From Pediococcus inopinatus (GTDB lineage Bacteria; Bacillota; Bacilli; Lactobacillales; Lactobacillaceae): a stretch of DNA of 64,000 nt. The position numbers and the translations under genes were made by a program. The stretch is from positions 2,046,001 through 2,110,000 of the forward strand of contig NZ_CP019981.1 of NCBI RefSeq assembly GCF_002982135.1. The letters are read 5' to 3'. How positions within the stretch are numbered: the first letter of the stretch is position 1; each line of letters begins with the position of its first letter. Below the pieces are notes generated by a model that was not told the origin of the DNA, did no database searches, and was given only the letters and a program-made list of their open reading frames with translations. Shown piece by piece: positions 45,377 through 56,448 of the stretch.

Positions 45377-47941
45377 ATGAATCGAACTTATTTTAAAGCC
45401 ACTGTGCGTGAGATTACCCAATCGATGGGAAAATTCATTTCAATCGTACTGATTATTTTGTTAGGATCATTGCTCTATGTGGGCATTCGCGGGGTTGGCC
45501 CTGATTTGAATCAATCTGCCAATCATTATTTTCAACAACAAAAGTTGAGTGACGTCAAAGTTAGCTCAACAATGGGTTTAACGAACAGCGATTTAACTTC
45601 AATTAAGCAAAACAAAAACGTTAAGCATGCAGTGGCCAGCCATATGGTCACGCTGCAAAAGAGTCGTAATCAGGTTGTCAGTGTATACAATTATCAAAAA
45701 CAGACAAAACTTGATAAATTAAAGCTGGTAAGTGGCAAACTGCCAGTCAAAAATAACCAAATTGTTTTGGACAATAAGGCTAAAGAAAATGGCTACCAGC
45801 TTGGAGACACTTATCGGTTACCGAAAAATACGAATCTCAACCGGCGTAGTTTTAAAATTGTCGGTTTTGTAAACTCGCCTCAATTTGTCAGCAGCACGGA
45901 CCGCGGGACCACAAATTTAGGTAGCGGTACGGTTGATTATTTTGCGTACGTACCTAACACGGCATTTAGCCAAAAGGAATATGCCTCGATTGCAGTACAG
46001 TTTAAAAACGCTAACCACTATGCGGCCGGGACAGATGCCTATAATAACCAGGTTGATCGTCAAAAAGCGGATTTAAAATCAGATTTAAGTGGTCGGCCAC
46101 GTGCACGCCAAAAACAACTGCAAAATAAGGCACAGAAAAAATTAGATCAACAAACTACTAAAATTGAAAAACAAGAAAAAGAGTTGGCGAAAGTGCCAAG
46201 TGGTTATCAAACGGCCAAAATAAAGGCAGCAAAACAAGAACTTGCTGCTGGCAAGAAAAAGATTACGGCGTCTGAAGTTCAGATTAAGCAAATTGCCAAG
46301 CCAACTTATTTATATAACGATCGAACAATGAATCCGGGCTATCAAGATTACTTTGACGAATCTCATAGTATTGCCGCAATCGCAATTATTTTCCCAGGGT
46401 TCTTCCTGTTCATTGCGATTTTAATTACCTTTTCCACAATTTCACGGATGGTGGAGAAAAACCGGCGTGAAGTTGGCCTTATGCGGGCGCTTGGTTATAC
46501 CAAACGTGAAATCGCGATGAAATATATCGTCTATACATTGTTAGCTGGAATTCTTGGTGCCGGACTTGGCGGGGTGCTTGGGATGCTGACTTTGCCACAA
46601 TTTGTTTTCAGTTTGCTCAGCAATAATAATCTAACTGAGTTTGTGGGTGTAATTCCATGGTCCTACCTTGCACAAACGATGGCGGCGGGATTAATCGCCA
46701 CCTTAGGCAGTGCGTTGATCGTCTTAACCATCAATTTACGAGAAGCTCCGACGAATTTGATGCGAGAACGGGCGCCTAAAGCTGGTAAACGAATTCTGTT
46801 AGAACGAATTAAACCACTCTGGTCGCGACTTAGCTTTAATCAAAAGGTCAGTTATCGAAATCTCTTCCGTTACAAAGGAAGAATGATCATGACAATTGTC
46901 GGGATTGCTGGGTGTACTGGTTTAATTTTGACAGGATTTGGAATTCAAGATTCTGTGAACGATTTAGTCCCGACCCAATATGAAGACGTCCAGCATTTTC
47001 AAGCATTAGTGACGGTAGAAAAAGCCACCCAGAAAGTGCATGCGGCTAATATCTCGGCACAAAAATCTGTGATGGTAAAATCAATTACGGCCCGACCCAC
47101 ACACGGAACGGCCAACGATACGGTCACTTTAATGGTGCCGAAAACTACGTCTAATTTTGATAAGTATGTGACTTTGAAATCAGTCGCCACCAATAAAAAA
47201 CTTCATTTGACTGATAGGGGCGTTATTCTATCCGAGAAACTGGCGACTGATATGAATGCTAAGGCAGGCAGTTCGGTCAATCTCCAAATTGGGGGTAAAA
47301 AAGTAACTGCAAAGGTTACGGGGGTTACCACCAATTATGCGGGGCACTGGCTCTACACCACGCAATCCTATTATAAAAAGTTAACCGGTAATTCGACTAA
47401 GGCTACAACACGTTTAATTAAAACTAGTCATACGAAAAAGGCCCAACGAGAAAAACTAAGTCGCCAATTATTAAAAGAGACCGGTGTTTTAAACGTCAGT
47501 TTTCCAAGGTATGCGGCTAGTTCACTGAGTACAGGTGGATTGGGATCAGTCGTCTTAATTATGATCGTCATGTCGGGAGCTTTAGCTTTGGTGGTGCTAT
47601 ATAACTTAACGAACATCAATATTTCCGAACGGCTTCGGGAATTAGCCACGATTAAAGTGCTTGGTTTTTACGATCGTGAAGTTACGGCCTATGTGGCACG
47701 AGAAAATGTGGTCTTTACCATCGCTGGAATTGTACTTGGTTGGGGAATTGGTTTGTTCTTACATCAATTCATTATGGTCAAAGCCCAAACGGGTAGTATT
47801 TTGTTTCCAATGACGATTCATTACCCAGGCTACATCTGGTCAGCGGTCATTACGGGATGTTTCAGTCTGTTTATCGGAATTTTGACCCATTATAAACTTA
47901 AACATATTGATATGCTGGATGCGTTGGCAGCTGGCGAGTAG
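45377..47941 (+). CDS. FtsX-domain ABC permease, large
   Basis: A permease of about 854 residues with an N-terminal helix, an extracytoplasmic domain that includes a charged coiled-coil stretch (about residues 230-300, rich in Lys, Gln and Glu), then two FtsX domains: one from FPGFFLFIAILITFSTISRM, one at the C-terminus (ALVVLYNLTNINISERLRELATIKVLGF). This is the mechanotransmission-type exporter, used for lipids, peptides or resistance to antimicrobial peptides. The ATG at 45377, behind GGTGG, is preferred to the GTG at 45365. Confidence 0.92.
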   Translation: MNRTYFKATVREITQSMGKFISIVLIILLGSLLYVGIRGVGPDLNQSANHYFQQQKLSDVKVSSTMGLTNSDLTSIKQNKNVKHAVASHMVTLQKSRNQVVSVYNYQKQTKLDKLKLVSGKLPVKNNQIVLDNKAKENGYQLGDTYRLPKNTNLNRRSFKIVGFVNSPQFVSSTDRGTTNLGSGTVDYFAYVPNTAFSQKEYASIAVQFKNANHYAAGTDAYNNQVDRQKADLKSDLSGRPRARQKQLQNKAQKKLDQQTTKIEKQEKELAKVPSGYQTAKIKAAKQELAAGKKKITASEVQIKQIAKPTYLYNDRTMNPGYQDYFDESHSIAAIAIIFPGFFLFIAILITFSTISRMVEKNRREVGLMRALGYTKREIAMKYIVYTLLAGILGAGLGGVLGMLTLPQFVFSLLSNNNLTEFVGVIPWSYLAQTMAAGLIATLGSALIVLTINLREAPTNLMRERAPKAGKRILLERIKPLWSRLSFNQKVSYRNLFRYKGRMIMTIVGIAGCTGLILTGFGIQDSVNDLVPTQYEDVQHFQALVTVEKATQKVHAANISAQKSVMVKSITARPTHGTANDTVTLMVPKTTSNFDKYVTLKSVATNKKLHLTDRGVILSEKLATDMNAKAGSSVNLQIGGKKVTAKVTGVTTNYAGHWLYTTQSYYKKLTGNSTKATTRLIKTSHTKKAQREKLSRQLLKETGVLNVSFPRYAASSLSTGGLGSVVLIMIVMSGALALVVLYNLTNINISERLRELATIKVLGFYDREVTAYVARENVVFTIAGIVLGWGIGLFLHQFIMVKAQTGSILFPMTIHYPGYIWSAVITGCFSLFIGILTHYKLKHIDMLDALAAGE

Positions 47942-47960
47942 TTGAGAGGGGATCTTTGAT

Positions 47961-48521
47961 ATGAAGGAAAAGCAACAGAAAATTTTTGATGCGGCTCAAA
48001 AAGATTTTCAAGAGTCCGGGTTTAAAGGAACCAACATTGCTGAAATTACACAACATGCAGGAGTTGCAGTGGGGACCTTTTATCGATTTTATGAATCAAA
48101 AGAAGAAGTTTTCTTTCAGGTTTATGCAGCAGAAAATGAGCGCGTAAAACAGGAAATAGTGACAACCAATGATCTTACTGAAGATCCTCGCACACTTTTT
48201 CCTAAAATAATGACGCAATTATTGGCAGACGTCAAAAATAGTTTGATTTTGCAGGACTGGTACACGAATCCAAAGTTAAAACGACTTATTAAAAATAATC
48301 CGAATCTGCAAGATGATTTTATGTGCCACACAGTTTCCCAATTAGTTAAGCAATGGCAAAAAGATGATCGCCTTAAATCAGGGCTATCCGAGAGTCGTGT
48401 GCATCAATTATTTGAGGCCTTAGTTGTTGTTGATAATCATCAAGATGAGTTACTAGATGGGGATTACGAGCAATTGCGAGAGGATTTGGTTCAAGGAATT
48501 TTAGATCGAATTTTGAAATAA
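47961..48521 (+). CDS. TetR-family regulator of the ABC/FtsX operon
   Basis: A 186-residue repressor-type protein with the N-terminal helix-turn-helix GTNIAEITQHAGVAVGTFYRFYESKEEVFF (first 20 residues suffice to place it, about 24-50). It is the third gene of the ABC operon, 19 bases after the permease, and is likely to control the operon. AGAGGGG ribosome site. The ligand is unknown. Confidence 0.92.
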   Translation: MKEKQQKIFDAAQKDFQESGFKGTNIAEITQHAGVAVGTFYRFYESKEEVFFQVYAAENERVKQEIVTTNDLTEDPRTLFPKIMTQLLADVKNSLILQDWYTNPKLKRLIKNNPNLQDDFMCHTVSQLVKQWQKDDRLKSGLSESRVHQLFEALVVVDNHQDELLDGDYEQLREDLVQGILDRILK

Positions 48522-48540
48522 TTTTGAAACAATAATGAAG

Positions 48541-48573
48541 CGAGGTCAGAGAAATTCTGGCCTCGTTTTTTTG
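48541..48573 (+). terminator. Terminator after the ABC/TetR operon
   Basis: A 10-bp stem CGAGGTCAGA / TCTGGCCTCG followed by seven T. Confidence 0.9.
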
Positions 48574-48744
48574 TTTTTAGATGTGGAATTTGGAGAGATA
48601 ACGGTTTTTTACAAAATGGTAGTTTAGGAACATGTGAATGAAAAAGATAGCGCTCGTTTTACTATAAAGGTGATATAATAACTGTGTACATATAAATTAA
48701 TAGTTCATGGTGCGAACCATAGACGGAAGAAAGGATGATTAACT

Positions 48745-51700
48745 ATGCAAATTCAAAACAAAAAGCATCGTGCAAAATTGATCCATGATACAGGGGAAAT
48801 TAAGCAACATTACAAAATGTATAAGACTACCAAAGGATGGCTTTTTGCAGGAATTGCATTACTCACTTTTGGAGCAAGTGTGACATTTGGATCATATACA
48901 GTTCAAGCAGATACCGATGTTTCAAGTGCAGAAAGTGAGAGCACAGTTGTGGCAAGTAGTGCTAGTTCCTCATCAGCAGCAAGTGCGAAATCCACCACTG
49001 CCGAATCCGCAAGCTCGTCGAGTGCTGTCTCCGATACTTCTTCAAATGCGTCTTCAGCGACTTTGAGCAGTTCAACATCAAGTTCAAGTTCGAGTAGCAG
49101 TGCGGCGTCTGATACGCCAAGTTCTGCGGTATCTAGTGCTAGTGGCTCATCTGAAACAGCAGATGATACAAGCTTGGCATCAGCTTCAGAAGGTAGCGGT
49201 GCTAGTTCCAAAAGCAGTGTAGCTAGTTCGGCTACTAGTGCTAGTAGAATTGCGCCAACAGCTGCAGACTTAACTAATACTTCAGTCCTATCCGAAGCAG
49301 TGGATGTCACAACTGCTGCAGCTTCAGTAGATCTGTCTGCTGATTCAGTAGGGTATGGCAGTACTGGTAATTTTAAGATCGACTTTAATTTTGCTGGTAA
49401 TGCTGGGGATGTCTTCACTATTACAATTCCGGCTAATTCACCGGCTTATTCTCTAGATACTAATATAGAAGAATTACCGACTAGTCAGGGTACCACAAGC
49501 ATCAAAAAAAACGCAGATGGTTCAACTACGATCACATATACTGTAAGTGACAATGCTGCACATATCGCTGAGTTTACTTTGAATGCTTATACCAATGAGT
49601 GGGGACCAGTTGCTGCACCGATGACCGAAATTGGCACAACATCTAAAAAGATTACTTATACAATTAATGGTGTTGCTCAAACGCCGGTTACATTCACACA
49701 AATAATTAAGCCTAGTGCTAACCCAACAGCACCAACTAGAACCAATCCCGATACGACAGTCACTTCAGTAATTCCTGATACAAACTATGTTTATGCTTTT
49801 GCCATTAATGAAGCGAATGGGGTTCATGATGATGGTTTCCCTTCTAAACAAGTGAATTCAGCAGATAATTATGGAGGAACCACGGTGACACTCCCAGTAC
49901 CAACGGGTTTTGTCCTGAATGCATCTTTGACTAATCAGTTAAATGCTTTTACCGACGGAACAACCATTACACAACCCAATGGTGAAAGTGGTGACATTAT
50001 AATTACAGTTCCTGCGGGATCAGGTAATCAAAATTACCAAGGTGGAGTAGGCTACAAAATTGCGGGCTTTTATGATGTGACTCAAACGAGTAGTAACCAA
50101 AAGTTAACTGCTTCGGGCCCAGCAACTCTAACGCAAATTATTAATGCCGCTGGAGATAAATTAACAGCAACGGCCGATGGTACTTGGACAGAAACTATTC
50201 GTGCCAGCGGTGATGATGGTAAAGATGGAAATACAAGTGCCAAGGTTTCAGCGGTTGGTAACAGTAGTACAACTCCTAATCAATTATTGTTGAATAGTGA
50301 TGCATCTGATGATCCTACTTCGCTGAACAGTTTTACTTTTTCAACTATAAGTGCGTCTGACCTAACAGACGCAACAATTATAATTACAATCCCTGATGGT
50401 TTTGATGCTACGAGTGTCAAATTGCCAGCAGCTGGTGCAACAACTTCGTCCTACTTGCCCGGGACAACTTCTTACGGATATACGGTGACATTGGCGGATG
50501 GAACAGTTGAAACAGGTACTATTGCAGCTGGTGCTACCCTTACACCAACGGATAATTCGTCAATTCGGAAACTTGTGTTAACACCGAACTTTTTAGCAGC
50601 TGGTGCAAATAGTGGAAATATACTTGAAAAGGGTAGTCAAAAAATTGTGGTTTATGGAAAATTATCTGCTACCTATGACGATGGGACCGCTGTTTTAGCA
50701 GGCGACACTTTGACATCGACAATCGAAATTGCGTTTGGTTCGACAACTGAAACTGGAGGAATTGAGTTCACTAATGCAACTGGTACAGTGACACAAACGG
50801 TAGTTACAACTGGTGTAGCTAAAGTATCCGGCTATAAGCATCAAACAAGCCAGGTTCCTGGAAAAGTTGCTGGAACTATTTCGTTGTCTATGTCAGGGGA
50901 TACTAATCAAACGGCAAATGCTGTTTATGAGCCAATTTATTATTTTGTGATTCCATCAGGTACAACTGTTTCAAACATTACAAATGTACCAGCAGGTGGA
51001 GTTATTTCCGAATTCCTAGCTGATAATGGCCAGGAAGTTGTAAAAATTGACTACACAGGGAGTGGTGTTTCGGTTACAACTCAAGAAACATATTTACTTT
51101 CTATTGAATTAACCAATAACGGGGATGCAATGCCCGGAGAGTATTCGTTTGCGATGTATGTTACTTCACCAACGACCCCTCTACAAAATAAAACCCCAGT
51201 TACAGATACGTCGTTTACCGATGGTGATGTCAATGCGCTGTCGTTCTATACTGATACTTGGAAGATTATCTCTGTATCATCAGTTTACGAAGCTTCAACA
51301 GCACAAGGGAATCAAGATACAACGGCGGTTAAAGATGGAACTTCACTTACCACCGAAGATTCGACCTTAATTTTTAACGATGCTATTCAGAATACAAGTA
51401 AAAAAGAAGCAACCAATGTTATTTCACTAATTAATTTACCTACAGTTGGGGATTCACAGGGTTCTCAATATACTTTTGATATGACAGGCGCAATTACTGT
51501 ACCAGCTGGTGGAACAGTTTTGTATTCAACATCACAACAGACACCGCCGACTAGTGGACAACCAAGTACATCTGGCTACGTTACGGCAGACCAAATTTTG
51601 GATTGGTCGACAGTGCGATCGATTATTATCGAATTTGACTCAATTGCCAGCAATCAGACTACAGGACGAATCGCAATTGTTGGAACTACAGAAAACTTTG

Positions 51701-54700
51701 CAGATCAAGCCAACAAAACCGGTTATCTAGAAACAGCCCTTTATTCTGATGGATATATGCCAGTTGTGTCTGGAGCCGGGACCGCAGCGCAAATTACAAT
51801 TATTGCCCCATCAACGGTTGAACTTAGTAAAGTAAGCTTCCCATATGACGGGAATACTAAAGCAAGTGAGGCCAGTGGATTAACTGCCAAGGTTACCTTA
51901 TCAGATGGAACTAGCACAACTGTAAGCCTAGACAACTCAGATATTGTTCTTACGGTACCGGATGGTACTGATGCTGGTTCATATACGTATAAATTATCAG
52001 CTACAGGTTTGGCAAAGGTTAATGAAGTAGCCGGCACCGATACTTTAAGTAATCCAGACACTACTGGAACAATCATAATTACGGCCGCTGAAGTTAAGGC
52101 GAGCTTGAATAATGATGGTTTTGCATTTGATGGTGTAACAAAAGCTAGCGAAGATAAAGGCTTAATTGCTACAGTTGCTTTGAAGGATGGTACTACTAAA
52201 GAGGTCAGTTTAACAAGCGATGACATCGTAGTGGCTAACGACAGCACTAAAGGTGGCGAATATTCGTATACTTTGAGTGATACAGGTTTGGCAAAGGTTC
52301 AAACCGCTGTAGGAGACAATTATGTGGTTAATGCGACTGATGTGACCGGAACGATCACAATTGCATCACCACCGGCCGTGAGTTTGGGACAGGATAGCTT
52401 TGTGTACAATGGTACCAGCGCTAGTGGTGCAGATGATTTAAGTGTGGTGTTAGTAATGCCAGATGGAAGTCGTCAAACTTTAAAACTTACAAGTGGAGAT
52501 ATTACGGTAACTGATGACAGCGCAAATGTAGGTGAATATACGTATAAACTCAGCGCAGATGGATTAGCTCGACTGCAAGCAATTGTCGGAACAGAAACCA
52601 TTACCAATCCTGACGCAACGGCCAAAATTACGATTACACCTGCCACATCAATAGTAGATCTAAATGACGTTTCGATTAACTATGATGGCACAACAAAAGC
52701 AAGTGATGCTACTGGTTTAACAGCTACAGCTACAGTGGTCACTGCCGATGGTGATTCTAAAGTTGTAGATTTAACTAGTGGAGATATTACGGCAACTGAT
52801 GATGATACGGCGCCTGGCGATTACACATATACGCTTAATGATGCCGGTTTAGCGGCAGTACAAGCTGCGGTTGGTAGTAACTATACAGTAACAAATGCGA
52901 CAGGCACTATTACTATTACAGCAATTAAAGCTAAAGTGACTCTGAATGATACAAGCTTTACGTATGATGGCACAACAAAAGCTAGTCAAGCTTCTGGTCT
53001 TACAGCAACAGTTGATGGAAAAGTTGTGGACTTAACAAGTGAAGATATTACGGTGGCAAATGATGGTACTAATGCGAATGGATATAAGTATAGTTTGAGT
53101 GCAACCGGTTTACAGAAGGTTCAATCTGCAGTTGGTAGTAACTATATTCTTAATTCAGATGGTGTGACCGGGACAATTACCATTGATAAAGCTAAGGTTA
53201 CGATTACGGCACCAACACTTTTAAAGGATTATGATGGCAAACCATATGCTGGTGATACTTCAGCAACTATCAGCGATAAACCTGCAGCAGGCGTTGATTT
53301 ACAATATTCATTAACAGATATTAGTGGAGATGTAAATCAAGGTACTTATCCAATTACTGTGACTGCGACGGATGCAGACAATCCTAATTATATAGTTTCA
53401 GTTGTTAATGGTAATTTAACGATTAAAGCAGCTGATACTTCTGTTGTGTTGAATCCCGGTGGTTTTTCATTTGATGGAACAACTAAAGCCAGTGAAGCAA
53501 ACAATTTAACAGCAACAGTTAATGGACAAAAGGTAGATTTAACCAGTTCAGATATTGTTATGGTTACCAAAGATGGAACTGCAAGTGGTGATTATACTTA
53601 CAGCTTGTCTGCAACAGGTTTGGCCAAAGTCCAAGCCGCCGCCGGAGACAACTACACGGTAAATGCTGATGCAACCGGGACAATTACAATTACACCAGTA
53701 GCTGCAAAAGTAACCTTTAAATTTATTGATGGACAAGGTAATAAAATTAAGGCCGATCAAATTGTGGATGGCAACGTGGGGGATGCGTACAGTTTAACTG
53801 CACCAAATATCCCAGGCTATGCGTTTGAATCATCAGATGAACCATTAAGTGGGACGATTACCGGTAATGAAACAATCACGCTCGTTTATAAAAACGGGAC
53901 TGTGGCAGAAGAAACACCTGCCAAAGTAACCTTCAAGTTTGTTGACGAGAACGGAAATACAATTAAATCTGATCAAGTGCTGAATGGTTACGTAGGAAAT
54001 GCTTATGACCTAACTGCGCCTGATATTGACGGCTATGCGTTTGCATCATCAGACGAACCATTAAATGGCAAGATTACCGGTGATGAAACAATTACGCTCG
54101 TTTATAAGAACGGAACTGTGGCAACAGAAACACCTGCCAAAGTAACCTTTAAGTTTGTCGATGAAAATGGAAACACAATCAAATCAGATCAAGTGCTGAA
54201 CGGTTACGTAGGAAATGCATACGATCTAACGGCACCTAATATTGATGGCTATGCATTTGCCTCATCAGACGAACCGTTAAACGGTAAGATTACCGGTGAT
54301 GAAACAATTACACTTGTTTATAAGAACGGAACTGTGGCAACAGAAACACCCGCAAAAGTAACCTTCAAGTTTGTCGATGAGAATGGAAACACGATCAAAT
54401 CTGACCAAGTGCTGAATGGTTACGTAGGAAATGCATACGACCTAACGGCACCAAATATTGACGGCTATGCATTTGCCTCATCAGATGAACCACTAAACGG
54501 TAAGATTACCGGCGATGAAACAATCACGTTGGTTTATAAGAATGGGACAGTGGCAACAGAAACACCCGCAAAAGTAACCTTTAAGTTTGTCGATGAAAAT
54601 GGGAACACAATCAAATCAGACCAAGTGCTGAACGGTTACGTAGGAAATGCCTATGACCTAACTGCGCCAACAATTGCGGGTTATGTGTTTGCCTCATCAG

Positions 54701-55521
54701 ACGAACCATTAAACGGCAAAATTACTGGTGACAACACAATTACGTTAGTCTATAAGCATGGTGAAGTGGCAGAAGAAACACCTGCAAAAGTAACCTTTAA
54801 GTTTGTTGATGAGAATGGAAACACGATCAAATCTGACCAAGTACTGAATGGTTTTGTAGGAAATGCATACGACCTAACAGCACCTAATATTGACGGCTAT
54901 GCGTTTGAATCATCAGATGAACCATTAGACGGTAAGATTACCGGTGATGAAACAATTACACTTGTTTATAAGAGTGGGACAGTGGCCACAGAAACACCTG
55001 CAAAGGTAACCTTCAAGTTTGTTGACGAGAATGGAAACACGATCAAATCTGACCAAGTACTGAATGGTTACGTAGGAAATGCTTATGATATGACAGCACC
55101 TACAATTTCAGGTTATACCTTCTTAAACGCAGATGGCTTACTTTCAGGAACAATTACTGGAAATGCAACCGTTACACTAATCTACAAGTCTAAGACTTCA
55201 CTACCTAATGGTGGTGGCAATGGCGGAGATGGTACCGGAACAACGCCGGGAAAGACACCTGATAACTCGGGAGATAACGGGAGTACCAATACTGTTTCTG
55301 GACATAAATCTAATGGTTCAGTTGAAAAAACCAGCTTTAGTACTAACGCAACTGCTCAACCACAAACCAGAGCAGCACTTGCCCAAACCAAGACTCAGGC
55401 AAAACGCTTACCACAAACTGGGGACAGCCAAGTTAATCCTTTGGCGATTATTGGGATGAGCCTGATGGCGACATTCTTCGGGTTGTTTGGAATTAAACGA
55501 AAGAAACATGAACAAGACTAG
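48745..55521 (+). CDS. Giant LPxTG-anchored adhesin with MBG and MucBP repeats
   Basis: A 2258-residue surface protein. Order: KxYKxGKxW-type signal KMYKTTKGW (residues 24-32) with cleavage near VQAD; Ser-rich stretch (about 55-170), probably glycosylated; a beta-rich region (175-1020) likely to hold the binding head; seven MBG-like repeats of 80-90 residues (1024-1652), the sixth of a different subtype; seven MucBP repeats of 72 residues (1654-2151); a Gly/Asn/Thr linker; LPQTG at 2222-2226, a membrane helix and a KRKK tail for sortase. It probably binds mucus or plant-type glycans. An extended -10 (TGA TATAAT, 48671-48679) lies upstream. The special signal suggests the accessory Sec route, not seen in this window. 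Confidence 0.95.
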   Translation: MQIQNKKHRAKLIHDTGEIKQHYKMYKTTKGWLFAGIALLTFGASVTFGSYTVQADTDVSSAESESTVVASSASSSSAASAKSTTAESASSSSAVSDTSSNASSATLSSSTSSSSSSSSAASDTPSSAVSSASGSSETADDTSLASASEGSGASSKSSVASSATSASRIAPTAADLTNTSVLSEAVDVTTAAASVDLSADSVGYGSTGNFKIDFNFAGNAGDVFTITIPANSPAYSLDTNIEELPTSQGTTSIKKNADGSTTITYTVSDNAAHIAEFTLNAYTNEWGPVAAPMTEIGTTSKKITYTINGVAQTPVTFTQIIKPSANPTAPTRTNPDTTVTSVIPDTNYVYAFAINEANGVHDDGFPSKQVNSADNYGGTTVTLPVPTGFVLNASLTNQLNAFTDGTTITQPNGESGDIIITVPAGSGNQNYQGGVGYKIAGFYDVTQTSSNQKLTASGPATLTQIINAAGDKLTATADGTWTETIRASGDDGKDGNTSAKVSAVGNSSTTPNQLLLNSDASDDPTSLNSFTFSTISASDLTDATIIITIPDGFDATSVKLPAAGATTSSYLPGTTSYGYTVTLADGTVETGTIAAGATLTPTDNSSIRKLVLTPNFLAAGANSGNILEKGSQKIVVYGKLSATYDDGTAVLAGDTLTSTIEIAFGSTTETGGIEFTNATGTVTQTVVTTGVAKVSGYKHQTSQVPGKVAGTISLSMSGDTNQTANAVYEPIYYFVIPSGTTVSNITNVPAGGVISEFLADNGQEVVKIDYTGSGVSVTTQETYLLSIELTNNGDAMPGEYSFAMYVTSPTTPLQNKTPVTDTSFTDGDVNALSFYTDTWKIISVSSVYEASTAQGNQDTTAVKDGTSLTTEDSTLIFNDAIQNTSKKEATNVISLINLPTVGDSQGSQYTFDMTGAITVPAGGTVLYSTSQQTPPTSGQPSTSGYVTADQILDWSTVRSIIIEFDSIASNQTTGRIAIVGTTENFADQANKTGYLETALYSDGYMPVVSGAGTAAQITIIAPSTVELSKVSFPYDGNTKASEASGLTAKVTLSDGTSTTVSLDNSDIVLTVPDGTDAGSYTYKLSATGLAKVNEVAGTDTLSNPDTTGTIIITAAEVKASLNNDGFAFDGVTKASEDKGLIATVALKDGTTKEVSLTSDDIVVANDSTKGGEYSYTLSDTGLAKVQTAVGDNYVVNATDVTGTITIASPPAVSLGQDSFVYNGTSASGADDLSVVLVMPDGSRQTLKLTSGDITVTDDSANVGEYTYKLSADGLARLQAIVGTETITNPDATAKITITPATSIVDLNDVSINYDGTTKASDATGLTATATVVTADGDSKVVDLTSGDITATDDDTAPGDYTYTLNDAGLAAVQAAVGSNYTVTNATGTITITAIKAKVTLNDTSFTYDGTTKASQASGLTATVDGKVVDLTSEDITVANDGTNANGYKYSLSATGLQKVQSAVGSNYILNSDGVTGTITIDKAKVTITAPTLLKDYDGKPYAGDTSATISDKPAAGVDLQYSLTDISGDVNQGTYPITVTATDADNPNYIVSVVNGNLTIKAADTSVVLNPGGFSFDGTTKASEANNLTATVNGQKVDLTSSDIVMVTKDGTASGDYTYSLSATGLAKVQAAAGDNYTVNADATGTITITPVAAKVTFKFIDGQGNKIKADQIVDGNVGDAYSLTAPNIPGYAFESSDEPLSGTITGNETITLVYKNGTVAEETPAKVTFKFVDENGNTIKSDQVLNGYVGNAYDLTAPDIDGYAFASSDEPLNGKITGDETITLVYKNGTVATETPAKVTFKFVDENGNTIKSDQVLNGYVGNAYDLTAPNIDGYAFASSDEPLNGKITGDETITLVYKNGTVATETPAKVTFKFVDENGNTIKSDQVLNGYVGNAYDLTAPNIDGYAFASSDEPLNGKITGDETITLVYKNGTVATETPAKVTFKFVDENGNTIKSDQVLNGYVGNAYDLTAPTIAGYVFASSDEPLNGKITGDNTITLVYKHGEVAEETPAKVTFKFVDENGNTIKSDQVLNGFVGNAYDLTAPNIDGYAFESSDEPLDGKITGDETITLVYKSGTVATETPAKVTFKFVDENGNTIKSDQVLNGYVGNAYDMTAPTISGYTFLNADGLLSGTITGNATVTLIYKSKTSLPNGGGNGGDGTGTTPGKTPDNSGDNGSTNTVSGHKSNGSVEKTSFSTNATAQPQTRAALAQTKTQAKRLPQTGDSQVNPLAIIGMSLMATFFGLFGIKRKKHEQD
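53704..55195 (+). repeat. Seven tandem MucBP repeats, 216-bp period
   Basis: Unit starts are marked by AAAGTAACCTT(T/C)AA every 216 bases. The first and last units are diverged; the inner five are nearly identical in protein sequence but differ at many silent sites, so they are not very recent copies. Such arrays vary in copy number between strains and are prone to assembly collapse. Confidence 0.9.
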
Positions 55522-55543
55522 ATAAATATCGCAATTTAAGCGT

Positions 55544-55586
55544 AAAGAAGCCACCAAACAAAATTTGTTTGGTGGCTTCTTTTACA
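55544..55586. terminator. Terminator between the adhesin and AraC genes
   Basis: A perfect stem of about 19 bp (AAAGAAGCCACCAAACAAA and its complement) with T-runs on both strands. Confidence 0.92.
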
Positions 55587-55590
55587 CTTT

Positions 55591-56391
55591 TTAATATTGT
55601 TGGTTTGCCTTATCTATTGCTTCTTGTTTCAAACGGAAACGTTCGCGCTGGTTCTGCAAACGATACTGTTTAGGCGTTGTTTCTGAGAACTTTTTGAAAT
55701 GTTTAATGTAGTTACTTGAATCGTAGTAATTTAAGACCCGAGCAATCTCACTCAATGGCAAGTCAGTGTGCAAAAGCAATTTCTTTGATTCGTCAACTCG
55801 TTGTTTATCAATGTAACTTTGAATCGACATTCCCATTGTGTGGGTGAACAAACGAGAAACGTATTGATAAGAAAGATTCAAATAATCTGCGATGCGAATT
55901 GGCTGCATCTTGTCATACAAGTGCATATTCACATAGTAGGTGATTTGATAAACTTGCTTAGGAACAGTGTCCGTAGCTGTGATTTCATCTTCGGGAGTCT
56001 GCAATTCGAAGAAGTCTTTACAAATCAATTCCAGAGCTTTTTGAAAGTTTTCGGGGTCTTCAGGCTTTTCCGGTGTCAGCCAATCAAAGTAGGCTTCCCG
56101 TAATTAAACAAAGTTGGTTGCGTTAAAGTGATTAGCCAAACCAGTCATTGTGAAATCACTAACGACATTGACTAAACTCCGGTGCAAGTCTTCGTGGCTG
56201 GCATTTTTAACCAGGTCACTGTGTTGTTCAAAGAAAGCTGCCAGTTCTCGTTTGGCACGAGATGGTTCCCGTTTTTCGAAATTAAAAATTAAACTGTATT
56301 CTAAAAAAGAAAAACGGAGCAAGTAGTTAGCTTTTTTTTCATCTAACTTTTGTCGTGAAAAATTTAACTGATCATAATCATAGTAAAACAT
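55591..56391 (-). pseudogene. AraC-family regulator interrupted by an in-frame TAA
   Basis: From ATG 56391 (behind GGAGG) the frame reads 95 codons to a TAA at 56106-56104, then continues in the same frame with credible sequence (LREAYFDWLTPEKPEDPENF) into a typical AraC double helix-turn-helix: IRIADYLNLSYQYVSRLFTH and LSEIARVLNYYDSSNYIKHF. Without the stop this is a normal regulator of 266 codons. A nonsense mutation is the simplest reading; re-initiation at the internal ATG (56028) could still give a DNA-binding fragment. It lies convergent to the adhesin gene. Confidence 0.85.
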
Positions 56392-56448
56392 AGTTTGTTT
56401 CCTCCAAATTACTATTTTTTCTTCAAAATATATACCATTTACCATCAA

